NCBI GenBank assembly: GCA_032622095.1
Contig: CP136063.1
Span: forward strand, 70,659,980 to 70,723,979
Length of the DNA stretch: 64,000 nucleotides
DNA from: Siphonodentalium dalli
Taxonomy: Eukaryota; Mollusca; Scaphopoda; Gadilida; Siphonodentaliidae
Reading direction: 5' to 3'
The notes under the pieces: generated by a model
Told to the model about the DNA's origin: nothing
Seen by the model: the letters and a program-made list of their open reading frames with translations, nothing else
Databases searched by the model: none
Shown here: piece after piece, positions 45,926 to 58,064 of the stretch
Numbering within the stretch: position 1 is the first letter of the stretch
Layout of the letters: each line of letters opens with the position of its first letter
Program-made: the position numbers and the translations under genes

Positions 45926-46131
45926 TTAACCCTTTCAGTGCCAAGTCCGATTTTTGTATCAACCCATATTTCCTTGATCATTTTTCAAATTTATTGATTA
46001 TAATAATGTGATACATTGATGGAAAGAGCTCTTGCCATCAATGTATCACATTGTTAGAATCAATACATTTGAAAAATGATCAAGGAAATATGGATTGATA
46101 CAAAAATCGGACTTGGCACTGAAAGGGTTAA
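45926..46131. mobile_element. TTAA-flanked palindromic MITE L
   Basis: 206 bp: TTAACCCTTTCAGTGCCAAG ... CTTGGCACTGAAAGGGTTAA with arms of ~95 bp nearly perfect to the centre (CATTGATGG.AAGAGCT.CCATCAATG). Same ends as MITEs J and K, but without the 69 bp palindrome. TTAA on both sides. Confidence 0.9.
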
Positions 46132-46881
46132 TGGTTCATGTGCATGTGCTACAAACTGTCCCCTTGCTACGCTGCATGGTCTCACCACTGACATCACGTA
46201 CGGAATGTAAGCTTTTCTCTTATTATTTTAATTAATACAGATTTGTATTCGTCACAATTCATTCAGCATTATTCTCAGAACTTAAAGGTACTCAATACGA
46301 TTCGATGGTCCCCATATCATCAGATTCCAACAACAACATTTTTTTTTTTAAATTCCGCTTCAGTTATCAGAATTGAGCAATTGGCCAAAAACAATGCTAA
46401 CCATGTACAGTCAACAGTTTCTGTAGTATAACATTGCCCAGAACCTGTTATTTATCAACATTTTGTTCAACGAAATTTTGCCGGTTTGTCAAATATCTGA
46501 CACACAAAAATCACTTGATTTTAGAGTTATCCATCTTCATCCGCAATTTGGTCCGAGACCGTCTTCTCGTCAACTGTTTACTGGGCCACTAAAATATTAT
46601 TGGTGGTGAGAAATCATAGATTTCAAACATCGATATCTGATCACTCTGAGCTTTGGTGGGTGGGTTCATCGACTCTAATCAAATATTGTTTTACCCCCAA
46701 AGCCAAGGAAATAGTAATTTACGAGCGTTAATTCGGATTATGCATCTTTAAACTGTCCATGCTCAATTGTAAATTGGCCGGATCAGTTCAAATTAGTTAG
46801 AAATTGTCCGATTAGATATAGCGCGAAATAGTTCGCCCACACTGAATATCTCGGCTAAAATTACTCAACAGCAGTGCAAGC
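46132..46881. other. Gene-free region
   Basis: No gene or repeat recognised. Confidence 0.4.
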
Positions 46882-47243
46882 AAGCCTGAGTTTAGTGTGG
46901 CTATCATTTGCAGAATGAGGGCCCCAGAGGGTGAATTTAGTGACGCTATCCCGCATAGCGGGCTAGTATCACCAAATTTACCATCTTGGGACCTCACTCT
47001 GAATGACCTCATCTGCTATGGGAGATAGACTCAGATTGAAGTCATTAAATTGTGAATGGTGAGATGTACACCCATTGGGAACCTCGATTATACAATGTGT
47101 CGTCTGCCAATTTGGGGATATAGAGGAAATAAACTAAAAAAGAAATAGTATCTATGTGAAGAAGTCTCTATAGAATTTTGACAATAAAGAAACTTTCCAG
47201 AGAAGATGAGGCCTAAGCAGAATGAGGTCCCCAGAAGGTGCAT
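46882..47243. mobile_element. MITE with ~92 bp palindrome (family 2), right end truncated
   Basis: Starts AAGCCTGAGTTTAGTGTGGC; palindrome at 46,910-47,001; tail matches 34,740-34,940 inverted; ends in a second palindrome start (GCAGAATGAGGTCCCCAGA) cut at ~47,240. Confidence 0.8.
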
Positions 47244-47599
47244 CAAGCAACGTTGACTAAAGTCTAAAGGGTTGAGTAAACTATTTCTTTTCTACTCAAC
47301 GAGTTGAGTAAACAAAATTTACTCAGCACTGAAACTGAAATCGCTCAAAAATCCAGTCATAAATTCATTTTCATTATAATTACCATGTTGCTGACATGTT
47401 CCTAGAGCACATGCATGTATTGTGCACTCATCCATGGCTCAAATTCATTCATTTGTTGCATATATTCTGTTGAGTACCAAAGGAGATGGTCCCATAAATG
47501 GTCGGATTTAGTGTACAGTACCCCTTTAACAGATATCTTTTTGTGCAATACAAATTTGTGACTACACTGGTTCATCTTTCTGTTTTCCAAAGAATTCAC
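47244..47599. other. Gene-free spacer
   Basis: GAGTTGAGTAAAC repeats near 47,270-47,320 form a small local repeat. No gene. Confidence 0.4.
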
Positions 47600-47629
47600 T
47601 TAACCCTTTACCCAACAGAACGGCCCTAT

Positions 47630-47698
47630 GCCAATGCATTCTCTTATATATGCGAGTCTACCATAGGTCGCCTCGCATATATAAGAGAATGCATTGGC
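47630..47698. repeat. 69 bp palindrome, copy P12
   Basis: Full-length with one centre change (GTCTACC). Confidence 0.95.
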
Positions 47699-47791
47699 TT
47701 AACACATATTAAAAATGATAAAATTGTCAAAGAATGTAGAAAAATATTATAAAAATTGTTAAAAAATGTAAGATGCCCAGTTATGCCCTGT

Positions 47792-47860
47792 GCCAATGCA
47801 TTCTCTTATATATGCGAGGCGACCTATGGTCGACTCGCATATATAAGAGAATGCATTGGC
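47792..47860. repeat. 69 bp palindrome, copy P13 (inverted)
   Basis: Full-length and flanked by CCCTGTG and CACAGGG. Confidence 0.95.
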
Positions 47861-48059
47861 ACAGGGCATAACTGTAACCATTACAATGTGGTCAATGAAC
47901 CGGTTCCAATGATATCCATATTTGTATAGTGTTATTGAGACAAACCGAAGATATTTTATGCTGTTGAAGCTTTATTTGGGTGTTTTTGGCCGTTTTGTTG
48001 GGTAAAGGGATAAAGATGCCCTGTCCGATTTGTTACCTTAAAACCACCATCTGATGGGA

Positions 48060-48700
48060 CCAGATGTGTGGTGTAATTACCATATACATATCATGATCTC
48101 CGGAGCACGCTAAACGAAAACAATTAAATGTACATGTACATCTACATGAGACACGAACATTAAAGATGCCCTGTAAGATATGACGCCAACATTGAAAGAC
48201 CCTGTGCCAGTGCATTCTCTTATATTTGCGAGTCGACCATAGCTAGGCCGCTTCGCATATATAGAGAATGCATTGGCCTAACAATTTTTGTTATCAATTT
48301 TTCGTACATTCTTTAACAATTTTTATCATTTTCTCTTAAATTCTTTAACAATTTTTGTCATTTTTTTTTTAATTTTGTCTTACATTTTTTTTATATTCTT
48401 TAACAATTTTATCATATATCAGTCTGGTAAAAATTCCAATGACTTTCTCTTTTAAAGAGCGTCCATGCTTCCGTCGCCCAAAAGCGTTAGACAATAAAGA
48501 GCGTTCTCAATTTATGATATTTTGTACCCTACTCGTTTTCAACGTAAATGATGGATTCGTCTGTGTATTTTCGCGATGCTTGTGCCATACGAATGATTGT
48601 TGGCGATTGCACGTATTTTTCAGTTTGCTTACTAAGCTGAACATTAACTTAGAACATTTGACTAATTAGTTGTCATTTCTGACATGACATCTTTAAAAAT
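48060..48700. mobile_element. Element H: third host type of the palindrome
   Basis: Homologous to 51,400-52,178. The shared lead-in (CTCCGGA.C.CG.TAAA.G.AAA, ACACGAACATTAAAGATGCC) precedes a degenerate palindrome at 48,206-48,277; an inverted ACATCTTTAA occurs near 48,688. The interior has repeated ATTCTTTAACAATTTT units. No coding frame with support, although one of 76 codons exists at 48,439-48,669. Confidence 0.6.
48206..48277. repeat. 69 bp palindrome, copy P14, degenerate
   Basis: Both arms present with substitutions (GCCAGTGCATTC; ATATTTGCG) and a centre enlarged by CTAG. Confidence 0.9.
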
Positions 48701-49138
48701 AAACAGTAATTACGCCCTATACTATGGGTGTTAACTGCGGCAATGGGGAGATCTTGCAGGACAACACATTTCGGGTTTCACGCGATGCGAGTTATTTTAG
48801 GAAATTGTAGTAAGGCTGATCTGGCCGTGTCAATGGAACTATAGCGATGGGGATATATCGCAGGAAAACACATTTCGGTTCTTCGATATTTAGATATGAA
48901 CAATGGCTGGACCACTCTTGAAGATTTTATTCGAGGAAACACAATGCATAATATAACAGCTAACTATGCTGATGAAGTATCTCTCAGTTGGAATGTAGAA
49001 TAAAGGTCGTATTGCGAAGTATCGGGCGTGTATTTAATCCGGTTAGTAGATTTTTGGTCCGCATTTAGAGGCTTTCTTGTGCGGTGAAATTCGGGTGAAT
49101 GAGAAACATGCAGTAATAAGCCGTAGTTGTTGTAAGTA
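48701..49138. other. Gene-free region
   Basis: ATGGGGAGATCTTGCAGGA near 48,743 and ATGGGGATATATCGCAGGA near 48,845 form a ~100 bp imperfect tandem duplication. No gene. Confidence 0.4.
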
Positions 49139-49266
49139 ATAATTTGAAGGATTAGTTGTTTTAACGGAATTCTGACAATTTCTGAGGTGGTGCATTCATG
49201 AAACCAATATATTATATATTATAATTTATATATATATCTAATATATTATCTTGGGGGCGTTACATT
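49139..49266. mobile_element. Isolated end of the element inserted in lectin-mucin copy 2
   Basis: AATAATTTGAAGGATTAGTT ... ATCTTGGGGGCGTTAC matches 10,785-10,882 (AATTTGAAGGATTACTTGTT ... ATCTTGGTGGCGTTAC). DNA to its right differs, supporting GTTAC as an element boundary. Confidence 0.6.
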
Positions 49267-51399
49267 CTCAGGCTGACTGTTTTAAAAAGACCTGCGATAA
49301 CCATGCAGACCAGCAAAATGGTAATTCTGAGATAAGGCAAATAATCAGATATTGTATGGGCAGAGTTATATATATCTAAGATTACCTGCATCCTGGCACC
49401 GACCAAAATCTCTTCGTATAGCCATATGTCGGCGATATCGCAATACTCCACGATTATATTAATCCGATCTCAAGATTCGTGTTTGTCCAACTCTCCTTAG
49501 CCATGTTATATATATATCCAAATCTGTTGCGCCAATTAACCGCATTTATGGGGCGAATGAGAAGGTATATCACTCGATCTTTTCGACAATCCCTGGCGCT
49601 TTGCGTCCAACTAAACTCGCTCTAAGGGTGGATACACACATGCATGTAATCTATGTAATTATCGTGTATTTGGCGTTTTACATGGATCATACAGACAATG
49701 CAATATGTGTCCACTGACAACCCAATCATTGCCGACGTGTTGACCGCACTTGGTTCTAGTTGCAATTAAGTCGGAATACAGACAAACCGCTATCTTAGAC
49801 CGAGTCGCCAGTTCGTGGGATAACCCATATGGTGGACGTTCTATTTAAATAATTACCAATCCTCTCTTGATATTCATAGCAGTGGTGGATCAGGATTTCC
49901 ACCAACTTGGGGCTATATGTGATCCCGAAAGCTACCAGGCGGTGTGGCTAACTCTGAGCTATTCAACTAAAACATATTATATTGTACCATTTTTCCCAGT
50001 TTATTCCGACCGATGCATTCAATTAAGTCCCTTAGCGATTTGAAGCTTTCGCGACACCACGCCAAACAAGCATCATGGTCGAAATTGTTCAATATCAAGC
50101 TTAAGCCTGTATATTCCAGACGTGTCGCTTCTGTTGTTTGTGCATTAATAAAATGCCAGATATCACATAGACTTGGCTAATTTCCGCATCCGTAAGAGAA
50201 GACATGTTTTGGATTGGCCTTAAATGTCCTGATAGCAGACAGTTTTACTTCGCTTATCACTACTCACTTGTCTGGCCTGTTAACAATGAACCTCTTGAGC
50301 GCAGGTGACTAATGTTGTCAATTATTGGTGTGGCCATGTAATACATACAGACATTACATGTATGTGTGTATCCACCCTAACCGCATTTATATATATTAGC
50401 ACCATATAGGACGATAAGAAAGCATGTATGAGAAACTGCATTTAAGGGCTAGCATTATAACATCTTCGAGAAAAAAACTTCAGCATAGGATAAAACAAAT
50501 TGAATCCCATTCTATGGACTGAATCGAAGGTGGACATATATACCTTTTGGTGGCATTTTCCCATGACATCTATGTATTCTAACTGTTCCATACGTATGTT
50601 AATTGAACTTTTTTGTGTGCCATTTTGGGTTGAACGATTTTCGCTAAAATTGGATAATTTTGGAATTGGTATGTTTAGTGGTAAAATACACACACTCATA
50701 ATTTATACATATCATGATAGCTTTATGTACAAATATATCTCAATATATCTGCCGAAACGGCCCAAATATAAGTGATGATAGACTTTGGTGATTGAATGCG
50801 AATATGGAATAAAGTTGTAATTTTCATATATTTTATACCCAAATTAGCAGTACGCAACATTCGGGACATTTTCAAAACCTGTGTAACCATTTGCACTTTT
50901 TTATAATAGATGAGTGACCCCTTCAGAAATACTGGCGCCAATTTTCTACCTATAGTTCCTGGTGTGACGAACAGATTCAACACAATATCATGAAGCGGCT
51001 CAAGGAACATATATAGCGCGTTGTGCCGCGATATGCCACCCAGTGCCCATGATAACGAAGCTTGTTCGCCGGATTTCAGAGAGTTTAATAGTTTAAACAT
51101 ATTTATTTGTCTAATTTATATAACACATATAACAGATAAATGCGCATTTGCACGCGATTCACGAAGAGGGAGCTATGTAACCCGGTTCGTTTATCAGGGC
51201 CAACGTGTCGATTTCTAACATGGGTTGTTTGTTTCTATGTGAATATGCAGTAGAATGATTTATCATTTAAAATTATCCACCTACTCTGGTTTTCCTCCTC
51301 AAGTAAAACCGATATCTTACCGTTTTATCTTATCGTGAAATGATCCCAAAAAAAACATTAAGGGTGTGCGAGAAGCGATTATGGTTGAGACATAATATA
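49267..51399. other. Gene-free region of 2.1 kb
   Basis: Only unconserved open frames up to ~125 codons (50,723-51,100 minus, without a domain). No repeat shared with the rest of the window was recognised. Confidence 0.45.
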
Positions 51400-51551
51400 T
51401 TATGGAGATGTAATTACTATATATATATACTTAGTATAATCTCCGGAACGCATTAAAGGCAAAACATTAAATGTACATGTACTCTATTTATATTGAAACA
51501 CGAACATTAAAGATGCCCTATCAGATATGACACCAACCTTAAAGACCCTGT

Positions 51552-51620
51552 GCCAGTGTATTCTCTTATATATGCGAGTCGGCCATAGGTAGCTTTGCAT
51601 ATATAAGAGAATGCATTGGT
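51552..51620. repeat. 69 bp palindrome, copy P15, mutated
   Basis: Several substitutions (GCCAGTGTATTC; TAGCTTTGC) but the arms still pair over most of their length. Confidence 0.9.
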
Positions 51621-51817
51621 CTAACAATTTTTTTTATCAATTGTTCGTCCATTCCTTAACAATTTTTATCATTTTCTCTTACATTCTTTAACAATTTTTA
51701 TAATTTGTTCTTACATTCTGTAACAGTTTTTATCATTTGTTCTTACATTCATTAACAATTTTATCAATTTTTTTACATTTTTTTAACAACTATAAAAAAT
51801 AATATAACATTTGTTAG

Positions 51818-51890
51818 GCCAATGCATTCTCTTATATATATATGCGAGGCGACCTATGGTCGACTCGCCTATAAAACAGAATGCATTGGC
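51818..51890. repeat. 69 bp palindrome, copy P16 (inverted), mutated
   Basis: Left arm expanded by four bases (TATATATATATG), right arm altered (CGCCTATAAAACAG); followed by CACGGGG. Confidence 0.9.
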
Positions 51891-52208
51891 ACGGGGCTTT
51901 CGCATGACACCATATGCACGTTTTCTAGACCAGAAAATAATTAAGTCCGATTAGATTCCAAAAGAGGAAGTTTTAGCACGTTTTGAGTTTTTAAATTATG
52001 AGCTTTCTGTGATTGTTTTCGGCGTATTGCTATATGGATAGATTTGCTCGATGTCTGTGTCCTACAAATAGCGTTGATTTAAAATATTTTTATTGTTATT
52101 TTTTATGGTAATCTGAACATTGGTTTATGTAGCTTTGTCAAATTTTGTGTGAACTCGGACAGACCATCTTTAAAAGCAACCATTTTCCTAAATACTCACG
52201 CGGACGAG

Positions 52209-52323
52209 TACAGTAATGCCCTAAATAATCAACTCATTAACCACAACAGAATTATGGGTAACTTTCATAATTACCCATAATTCTGCTGTGGTTAAGGAGT
52301 TGATTGTTATGGGCATTACTGTA
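52209..52323. mobile_element. Mariner-like palindromic MITE, single intact copy
   Basis: TA-flanked CAGTAATGCCC...GGGCATTACTG hairpin with ~52 bp arms meeting at AACTTTCATAATTACC. Same family as 9540-9940 and the half copy at 3217-3281. Confidence 0.85.
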
Positions 52324-53695
52324 GTTCCCTTAGAAAATATTCAGATAAAAGTTGAACATATTATCTGGACACTTCTCACAAATGATTAGCAATCATGCTG
52401 TACATGTTTGTCTGTCTGTCGTCTGCTTATTATCTAAACACCCCTCCAGATTAATAAAATACCATTCAATTGTATTCAGTTATACCTGGATGGGAGGATA
52501 CATTCAGTAATTAAAGGGTTAAAACTGACATCGAGGTAATGTCTCATCATGCCAGTTATATCGTGTGGCGCCATGGCAATGGCTATATAATTTTACATGT
52601 ACACCATAGTCCAAAATAATGTAAATGTGCTGCGCAAAAGTGGATATTCGTCATTATCGCACACAAATTCCCTACTGCAGCTGACTGCATGTTAATCATG
52701 TAATTCGTAAAATTTGAACATGCTACGGGGCATCTGGTGGATACTGCCGGGCAATAATTGGGGAGATTCTAACGCCAGTGTATGTTATCCAACAGGTGAT
52801 GTACTTCCAAGTACAAGAAGTTCATGCAGTTGTTTATAACGGTTCGCGAAACGATACCAACCTTTTAGTGTGTTATCTCCAGATTTAACCTGTACCAGGT
52901 CATCGAGAATTCCATCTTCTTTGGTAACCATAGCTACAACTGGTGATATCCCGTCTGTTCATGTTGACCGTTGGTCAGTTTTTCTGTGTTTATCCTGGTT
53001 TTCTTCTCGAGTCTACATCATTCGCATTTCTCTATAACGCGTTCTCGTGCACTTAGTCTCGGTGCCAAAATTGGCCGCGCTATATTCAGAAACATGACGA
53101 TAAATAATGTACCTCGCAATTGAACTTCGGCCATGGATTGACGAATACGAATTGTTACACAACACAAGACACGACAATGATATGGCACCGGTCTCCTATC
53201 AGTTACGTGACCTGGACTGGTCGGGTTCAACAAAACCCACACACAAACACGACTAATGTTCTACTATCACTATCACAGACTGTCGAGAGAGAGATGAGAG
53301 AGAGAGTTATGCCCGGCACTCGCTAATAGAGTTTGGGGATACGCGGTGGTTCTTATACACGTCCCAAATGATCGATCGCAGGCATACACAAACAAATTGA
53401 ATATTCCAATAGGATCGATCTAAGCGAGGAATAAAACTCAAATTCCTCGAGTTCGGCTCGTGTGGGACTTCTACGGTACTGTTCTAGGTCGGATTGTGTG
53501 GACTATTTTGTGATTTATCGCTTTCTTATGTTGGGGACGAACATCCACCGCATGGCTGTTCTGATTGGGATATGAAAACCCTTCTACGACCATGACATTG
53601 TGTCACGGGGTATTATATACATGTATGTATGCTAGGGATAGCTTTGGCCAACCCTTCTACCGCCATGGTATTGTACCAAAACAATGAACGAAGAT
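52324..53695. other. Gene-free region with GA-rich microsatellite
   Basis: GAGAGAGAGATGAGAGAGAG at about 53,284-53,307. Open frames at 53,018-53,326 lack a domain. Confidence 0.45.
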
Positions 53696-53751
53696 ATATG
53701 TGACCAGCCATATCAAATCCAGTCGTAAGTCGGGATTTTTTTTTACCCTGT

Positions 53752-53820
53752 GCCAATGCATTCTCTTATATATGCGAGTCGACCATAGGTCGCCTCGCAT
53801 ATATAAGAGAATACATTGGC
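53752..53820. repeat. 69 bp palindrome, copy P17
   Basis: Full length, one arm change (GAATACATTGGC). Confidence 0.95.
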
Positions 53821-54039
53821 CTAACAATTGTTTACAATTTTAATAATTGTTTCTTGTATTCTTTAATTTTTTTTATAATTTCACCCATACAGAGCCCCAT
53901 ACAAACATGAGCAGACGACACTCTTCTATATGCTTCTATATATGTGTGGGGCTGCCTGCAGGGTAATGGATGTTTTTTATTTTATGTCCTAAAAATTGTA
54001 AGAAACATTTATTTAAAAAAAATGATAAAAAATTGTTAG

Positions 54040-54087
54040 GCCAATGCATTCTCTTATATTCTCGCATATATAAGAGAATGCATTGGC
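54040..54087. repeat. 69 bp palindrome, copy P18 with centre deletion
   Basis: Left arm to TCTTATATT joins CTCGCATATATAAG directly: loss of the hairpin tip and part of one arm. Confidence 0.9.
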
Positions 54088-54173
54088 ACAGGGTAAAAAA
54101 AATCCCGACTTACGACTGGATTTGATATGGCGGGTCACATATTAGAGCATGGAGATATGACAGACGAGCAGGT

Positions 54174-55545
54174 TAGTCGGGGAGCCAATAAGGTCCACCT
54201 GCACCCCCCCGATGATTACAAATAACCTTATTTTTATTGTTCCCTATGGTATCCAGATAAAGAATCCGGAATTCTCCGAAAAATAAAGGTGGCCCTACTA
54301 GGTGCTAGAGCCATTTGAATCCAAGATGGCCGCCATTTCCTCTAATTCCGACCAGCTGTATTTAATCGTTGTAATAGATCGGTTGTTAGCAAAAGACACA
54401 GTCAAAATATATGCCATTTGTTGGTATGATGTCCTTCTTCAAAATGACGGCAAAAAATTTCGAAAAAAATTCAAAATGGCCGCCGAAAAATGACGTCATC
54501 TGCACGAAAATAGGAAATTTAATTAATATTTCACCATATCTTCCATTTTTCTTCACATTAATCATTAGTAAATGGCAATGTTTTTGAGACAGTCATCAAG
54601 CGTGATATTATAGCGTCATTTTAAGACATTTGCCATTGACGAGGGTTCCGTAATAGATACAGAAAGAGGATTTGAAAAAGAGGGGTAAAATTTTCGATTT
54701 TTTGCAAGACGATTTTGATAGTCATTTTATCGACAAACCACACAGGCTGTTAATAGAATGTCAACAACTATGTGCTTTATTTTATTGGACGGATGTTTTA
54801 CTTTAATGGGAATGAAATTGGTGTAGAAAATTTCCAAAATGGCCGCCGAAAATATGAAAAATGGTAAATATTGCCCCAGGGTGTCCTGCAATGGCTTACA
54901 AGTTGTGGTTAATATATAAAATTGGCTAATCTGTATTATATACATTGCATACTAACATGTCTGATGCACCATGGATCATTGTTTCTATTGTCACCACTGA
55001 CATCACCAGAAATATTGGATTTTTCTCTCACAAACTTGACATAAATTTCGACAAAAATTCACTTTTCAGGGTTGGACAATTGTTTTAAGTAAAATGCAAC
55101 TATCATTGGTATCAAAGGTATTTATTGTATTGGTCTATCTTAAATGTGTCACACTACGGTGTTTATAGACCAAATTGCTCAAGATGGCTTCCAAAATGGC
55201 AACCAAATTTGTAAAAAGTTAATTTTTTACATATATCCCGAACATTATTCTCTGCGTTATCCGAAAAGGTAGTAAATTGTGACTCACTTCGTTATTGTAC
55301 GTGTTAGTTAATTAACTGACAACTACGTTCTATTATGTTTGTCCCAGTTCCGTATGGGGCATGACAAATTCATTTTAAAGTTGCAGTATGGAATTTTGCG
55401 GAGAACCTCTTTTGTGTTTCTTGCCATATTATTGAAAGGAAATGGGCAGAACTTTGAAACGGAACTGAGATGAACCATAATATGTGGCTATTCTGGTCCA
55501 TTATGATAAAACATATCAACTGGATACACGGTGGATGCCAAGATG
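54174..55545. repeat. Left unique arm of the giant inverted repeat
   Basis: Non-minisatellite arm, carrying two CAAGATGGCCGCC / CAAAATGGCCGCC-type motifs. Pairs with 58,065-59,439. Confidence 0.9.
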
Positions 55546-56461
55546 GTAGCCCGGGAGTTACTATATGGTCATAGATGAGGTGAATAGGTATACAGGGAGT
55601 TATTGTATGGTCAACGGTGAGATGAGTACATGTATGTATACAATTAGTGACTGTATGATCATAAATGTAATGAATAGCTATACAGGGAGTGACTAAATGG
55701 TCATGTGTCAGGTGTATGAGTATACCCGGTGTTCCTGCTTGGTGACGTGTAGGTCATGTGTAGGTTATACGGGTATACACATGTGTTGCTATATGGTCAT
55801 GGGCGAGGGGTATGTGTATATAGCGAGCGGCTATATGGCCATGGATGATGTGCATATGCATACATGGAGTGAATATACTGACATGGCTGGGGAGTATTAG
55901 TATATCTTGAGTGGCTATTCTGCTATGGTGTGACAAATAGGGATACGGGGAGTGACATGGCCAAGGTGAGGTGAATATATATACAATGATTGACCATGAT
56001 CATGTACGAATGTTTTGAATAGGTACACACGGTGTGACTATATGGCCATAGGTCAGATGAAGGAGTATACCAGGTGCCATGGGTGAGGGTATGTGTATGA
56101 AGCGAGTGGCTATATGACCATTGGTGAGGTGGATATGTATACCCGGGGTGACTCTATGGTCATTGTTGTGGTGTTGATGTATATATTGAATGTCTATTTG
56201 ACCATGTGTGTGTGGAGAATAGGTATACATGGGATGACCGTATGGTCAATAGTGAGGTGAATGGGTATACAAGGAGTGACTCTATGGTTATGGGTCATGT
56301 TTAGGATTATACCCGGTGTGACTGCATTGTGACTCATGGCTGTATGGCCATCCATGGTCATGGGTCAGGTGTACGTTTATACAGTTGGTCACTATATTGT
56401 TATGTCTGTAGTGTTTATGTATATATGGAATGACTGTGTGGTAATGGGTGGCTATCGCTTT
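55546..56461. repeat. Minisatellite array, left orientation
   Basis: Diverged units of ~45-50 bp of the general form GAGTGACTATATGGTCATGG, GTGAGGTGAATAGGTATACA. Continues the left arm inward to the loop. Confidence 0.85.
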
Positions 56462-56561
56462 TCACGTTTAAAGTTCCCCCATGTACACAAACACTATCAT
56501 TGATTAGAGAACTCTTTGATATGACCTCTCTATTGATTAACATATCCTTGCGTTATTGTGG

Positions 56562-58064
56562 AAAGCGATAGCCACCCAAATTACACATGTACAACCCACC
56601 ATGACCTCATATGTACATAAACACCACACAAATGACAATATAGTCACCCACTCTATACACATACACCTGACCATACAGCCATATTTGGTTATACTGGTAC
56701 ATACCACAAATGACGATACAGCCATGAGTCACCATGCATGAACACCAGGTATACTCCTACACCTGACCATATAGTCACTATGTGTATACATATTCACCAC
56801 ATTCACGATCATAAAGTCACTCATTGTATACCTATTCACCTCACCGTGGACCATACAGCCACTACATGTATATCTATTCGCCATACCCATGACCATAGAG
56901 TCAATCCAGATATACATATACACCTCATCAATGGTGAGCCCTTCCAAATATACCAATACCCGCACACACGACCACTCATAAGTTTAATACTTGCATATAC
57001 ACCTCGCACATGACAATTCAGCAACTCAATGTATACTTATACACGCCATCCATGATCATTCATCTACACCCTATACACCACCGATGATAATACATCCACA
57101 ACATATATCAATATACGACCCACCCGTTACCAAAAGGGCACTCCCTATATAGCCACAGGTATGCATATAACTTCAATCTTGACCGTACAGGCATACCAGG
57201 TGCACCTATACACATTACCCATAACCATAAAATCACTCCCTATTTATCTACGCACTCCATCCATGATCATACAGACAGCACAAATATACATATACACCCA
57301 CATGTCACAATACAGCCACACACGGTACACATATACATCCCACCACGACATTACAGTCACTCCATATATACATAAACAACTCACAGATGACCATGTAGCT
57401 ACTCTCGTTATATCTATACACCACAGCAATGCCCATACGGTCACAACGGCCACACACAACAATACACCGTACAGTCACTACATGTATACCGATTCACCTC
57501 ACACATGCCCATACAGCCACTCCTTATATTCCTATGCATCTCACCATGGACACCCCACTCATAACCATATAGTCACTCCTTGTATACATATTCACACCAT
57601 TCATGCCCGTACAGTAACTCCCTGTATATAATCACCTCACCCTTGGCCATGTCACTCCCCGTACCCCTATTGTCACACCATAGCAGAATAGCCACTCAAG
57701 ATATACTAATACTCCCCAGCCATGTCAGTATATTCACTCCATGTATGCATATGCACATCATCCATGCCCATATAGCCGCTCGCTATATACACATACCCCT
57801 CGCCCATGACCATATAGCAACACATGTGTATACCCGTATAACCTACACATGACCATACCGCCACATCACCAAGCAGGAACACCGGGTATACTCATACACC
57901 TGACACATGACCATTTAGTCACTCCCTGTATAGCTATTCATTACATTTATGATCATACAGTAACTAATTGTATACATACACGTACTCATCTCACCGTTGA
58001 CCATACAATAACTCCCTGTATACCTATTCACCTCACCTATGATAATATAGTAAGTCCCGGGCTA
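56562..58064. repeat. Minisatellite array, right (inverted) orientation
   Basis: Same units on the other strand (CATGACCATATAGTCACTCC, TGTATACCTATTCACCTCAC). About 600 bp longer than the left array. Outer units pair one to one with the left array, inner ones do not align simply. Long open frames rich in His/Thr/Ile are artefacts of the repeat. Confidence 0.85.

Larger units (their letters stand above)
47600..48013. mobile_element. TTAA MITE E with two 69 bp palindromes
   Basis: TTAACCCTTTACCCAACA start; right end decayed (GGTAAAGGGATAA). Palindromes at 47,630-47,698 and 47,792-47,860. The stretch TATGCCCTGTG precedes the second palindrome, so it has CCCTGTG on one side and CACAGGG on the other and is bracketed like an independent unit. 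Confidence 0.85.
51400..52178. mobile_element. Element I: relative of H with two 69 bp palindromes
   Basis: ACACGAACATTAAAGATGCC, then CCCTGTG, palindrome at 51,552-51,620, a run of TTCTTACATTC.TTAACAATTTT units, a second palindrome at 51,818-51,890, and an end near CCATCTTTAA. Palindrome arms are more mutated than in A-E, so this copy is older. Confidence 0.65.
53696..54142. mobile_element. Element G: second GTGACC-ended MITE with palindromes
   Basis: Same ends and interior as element F (ATATGTGACCAGCCATATC ... GATATGGCGGGTCACATAT). Palindrome at 53,752-53,820 with one arm substitution; the second, at 54,040-54,087, has lost its centre. Ends 32 bp before the large inverted repeat. Confidence 0.85.

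Noticed and set aside
50723-51100. 125-codon minus-strand open frame
   Set aside because: No domain, no similarity to anything else in the window, composition like surrounding AT-rich DNA.
54302-54493. 63-codon frame present identically in both arms of the giant inverted repeat
   Set aside because: Identity is explained by the arms being near-identical at DNA level; no domain and no conserved start context.
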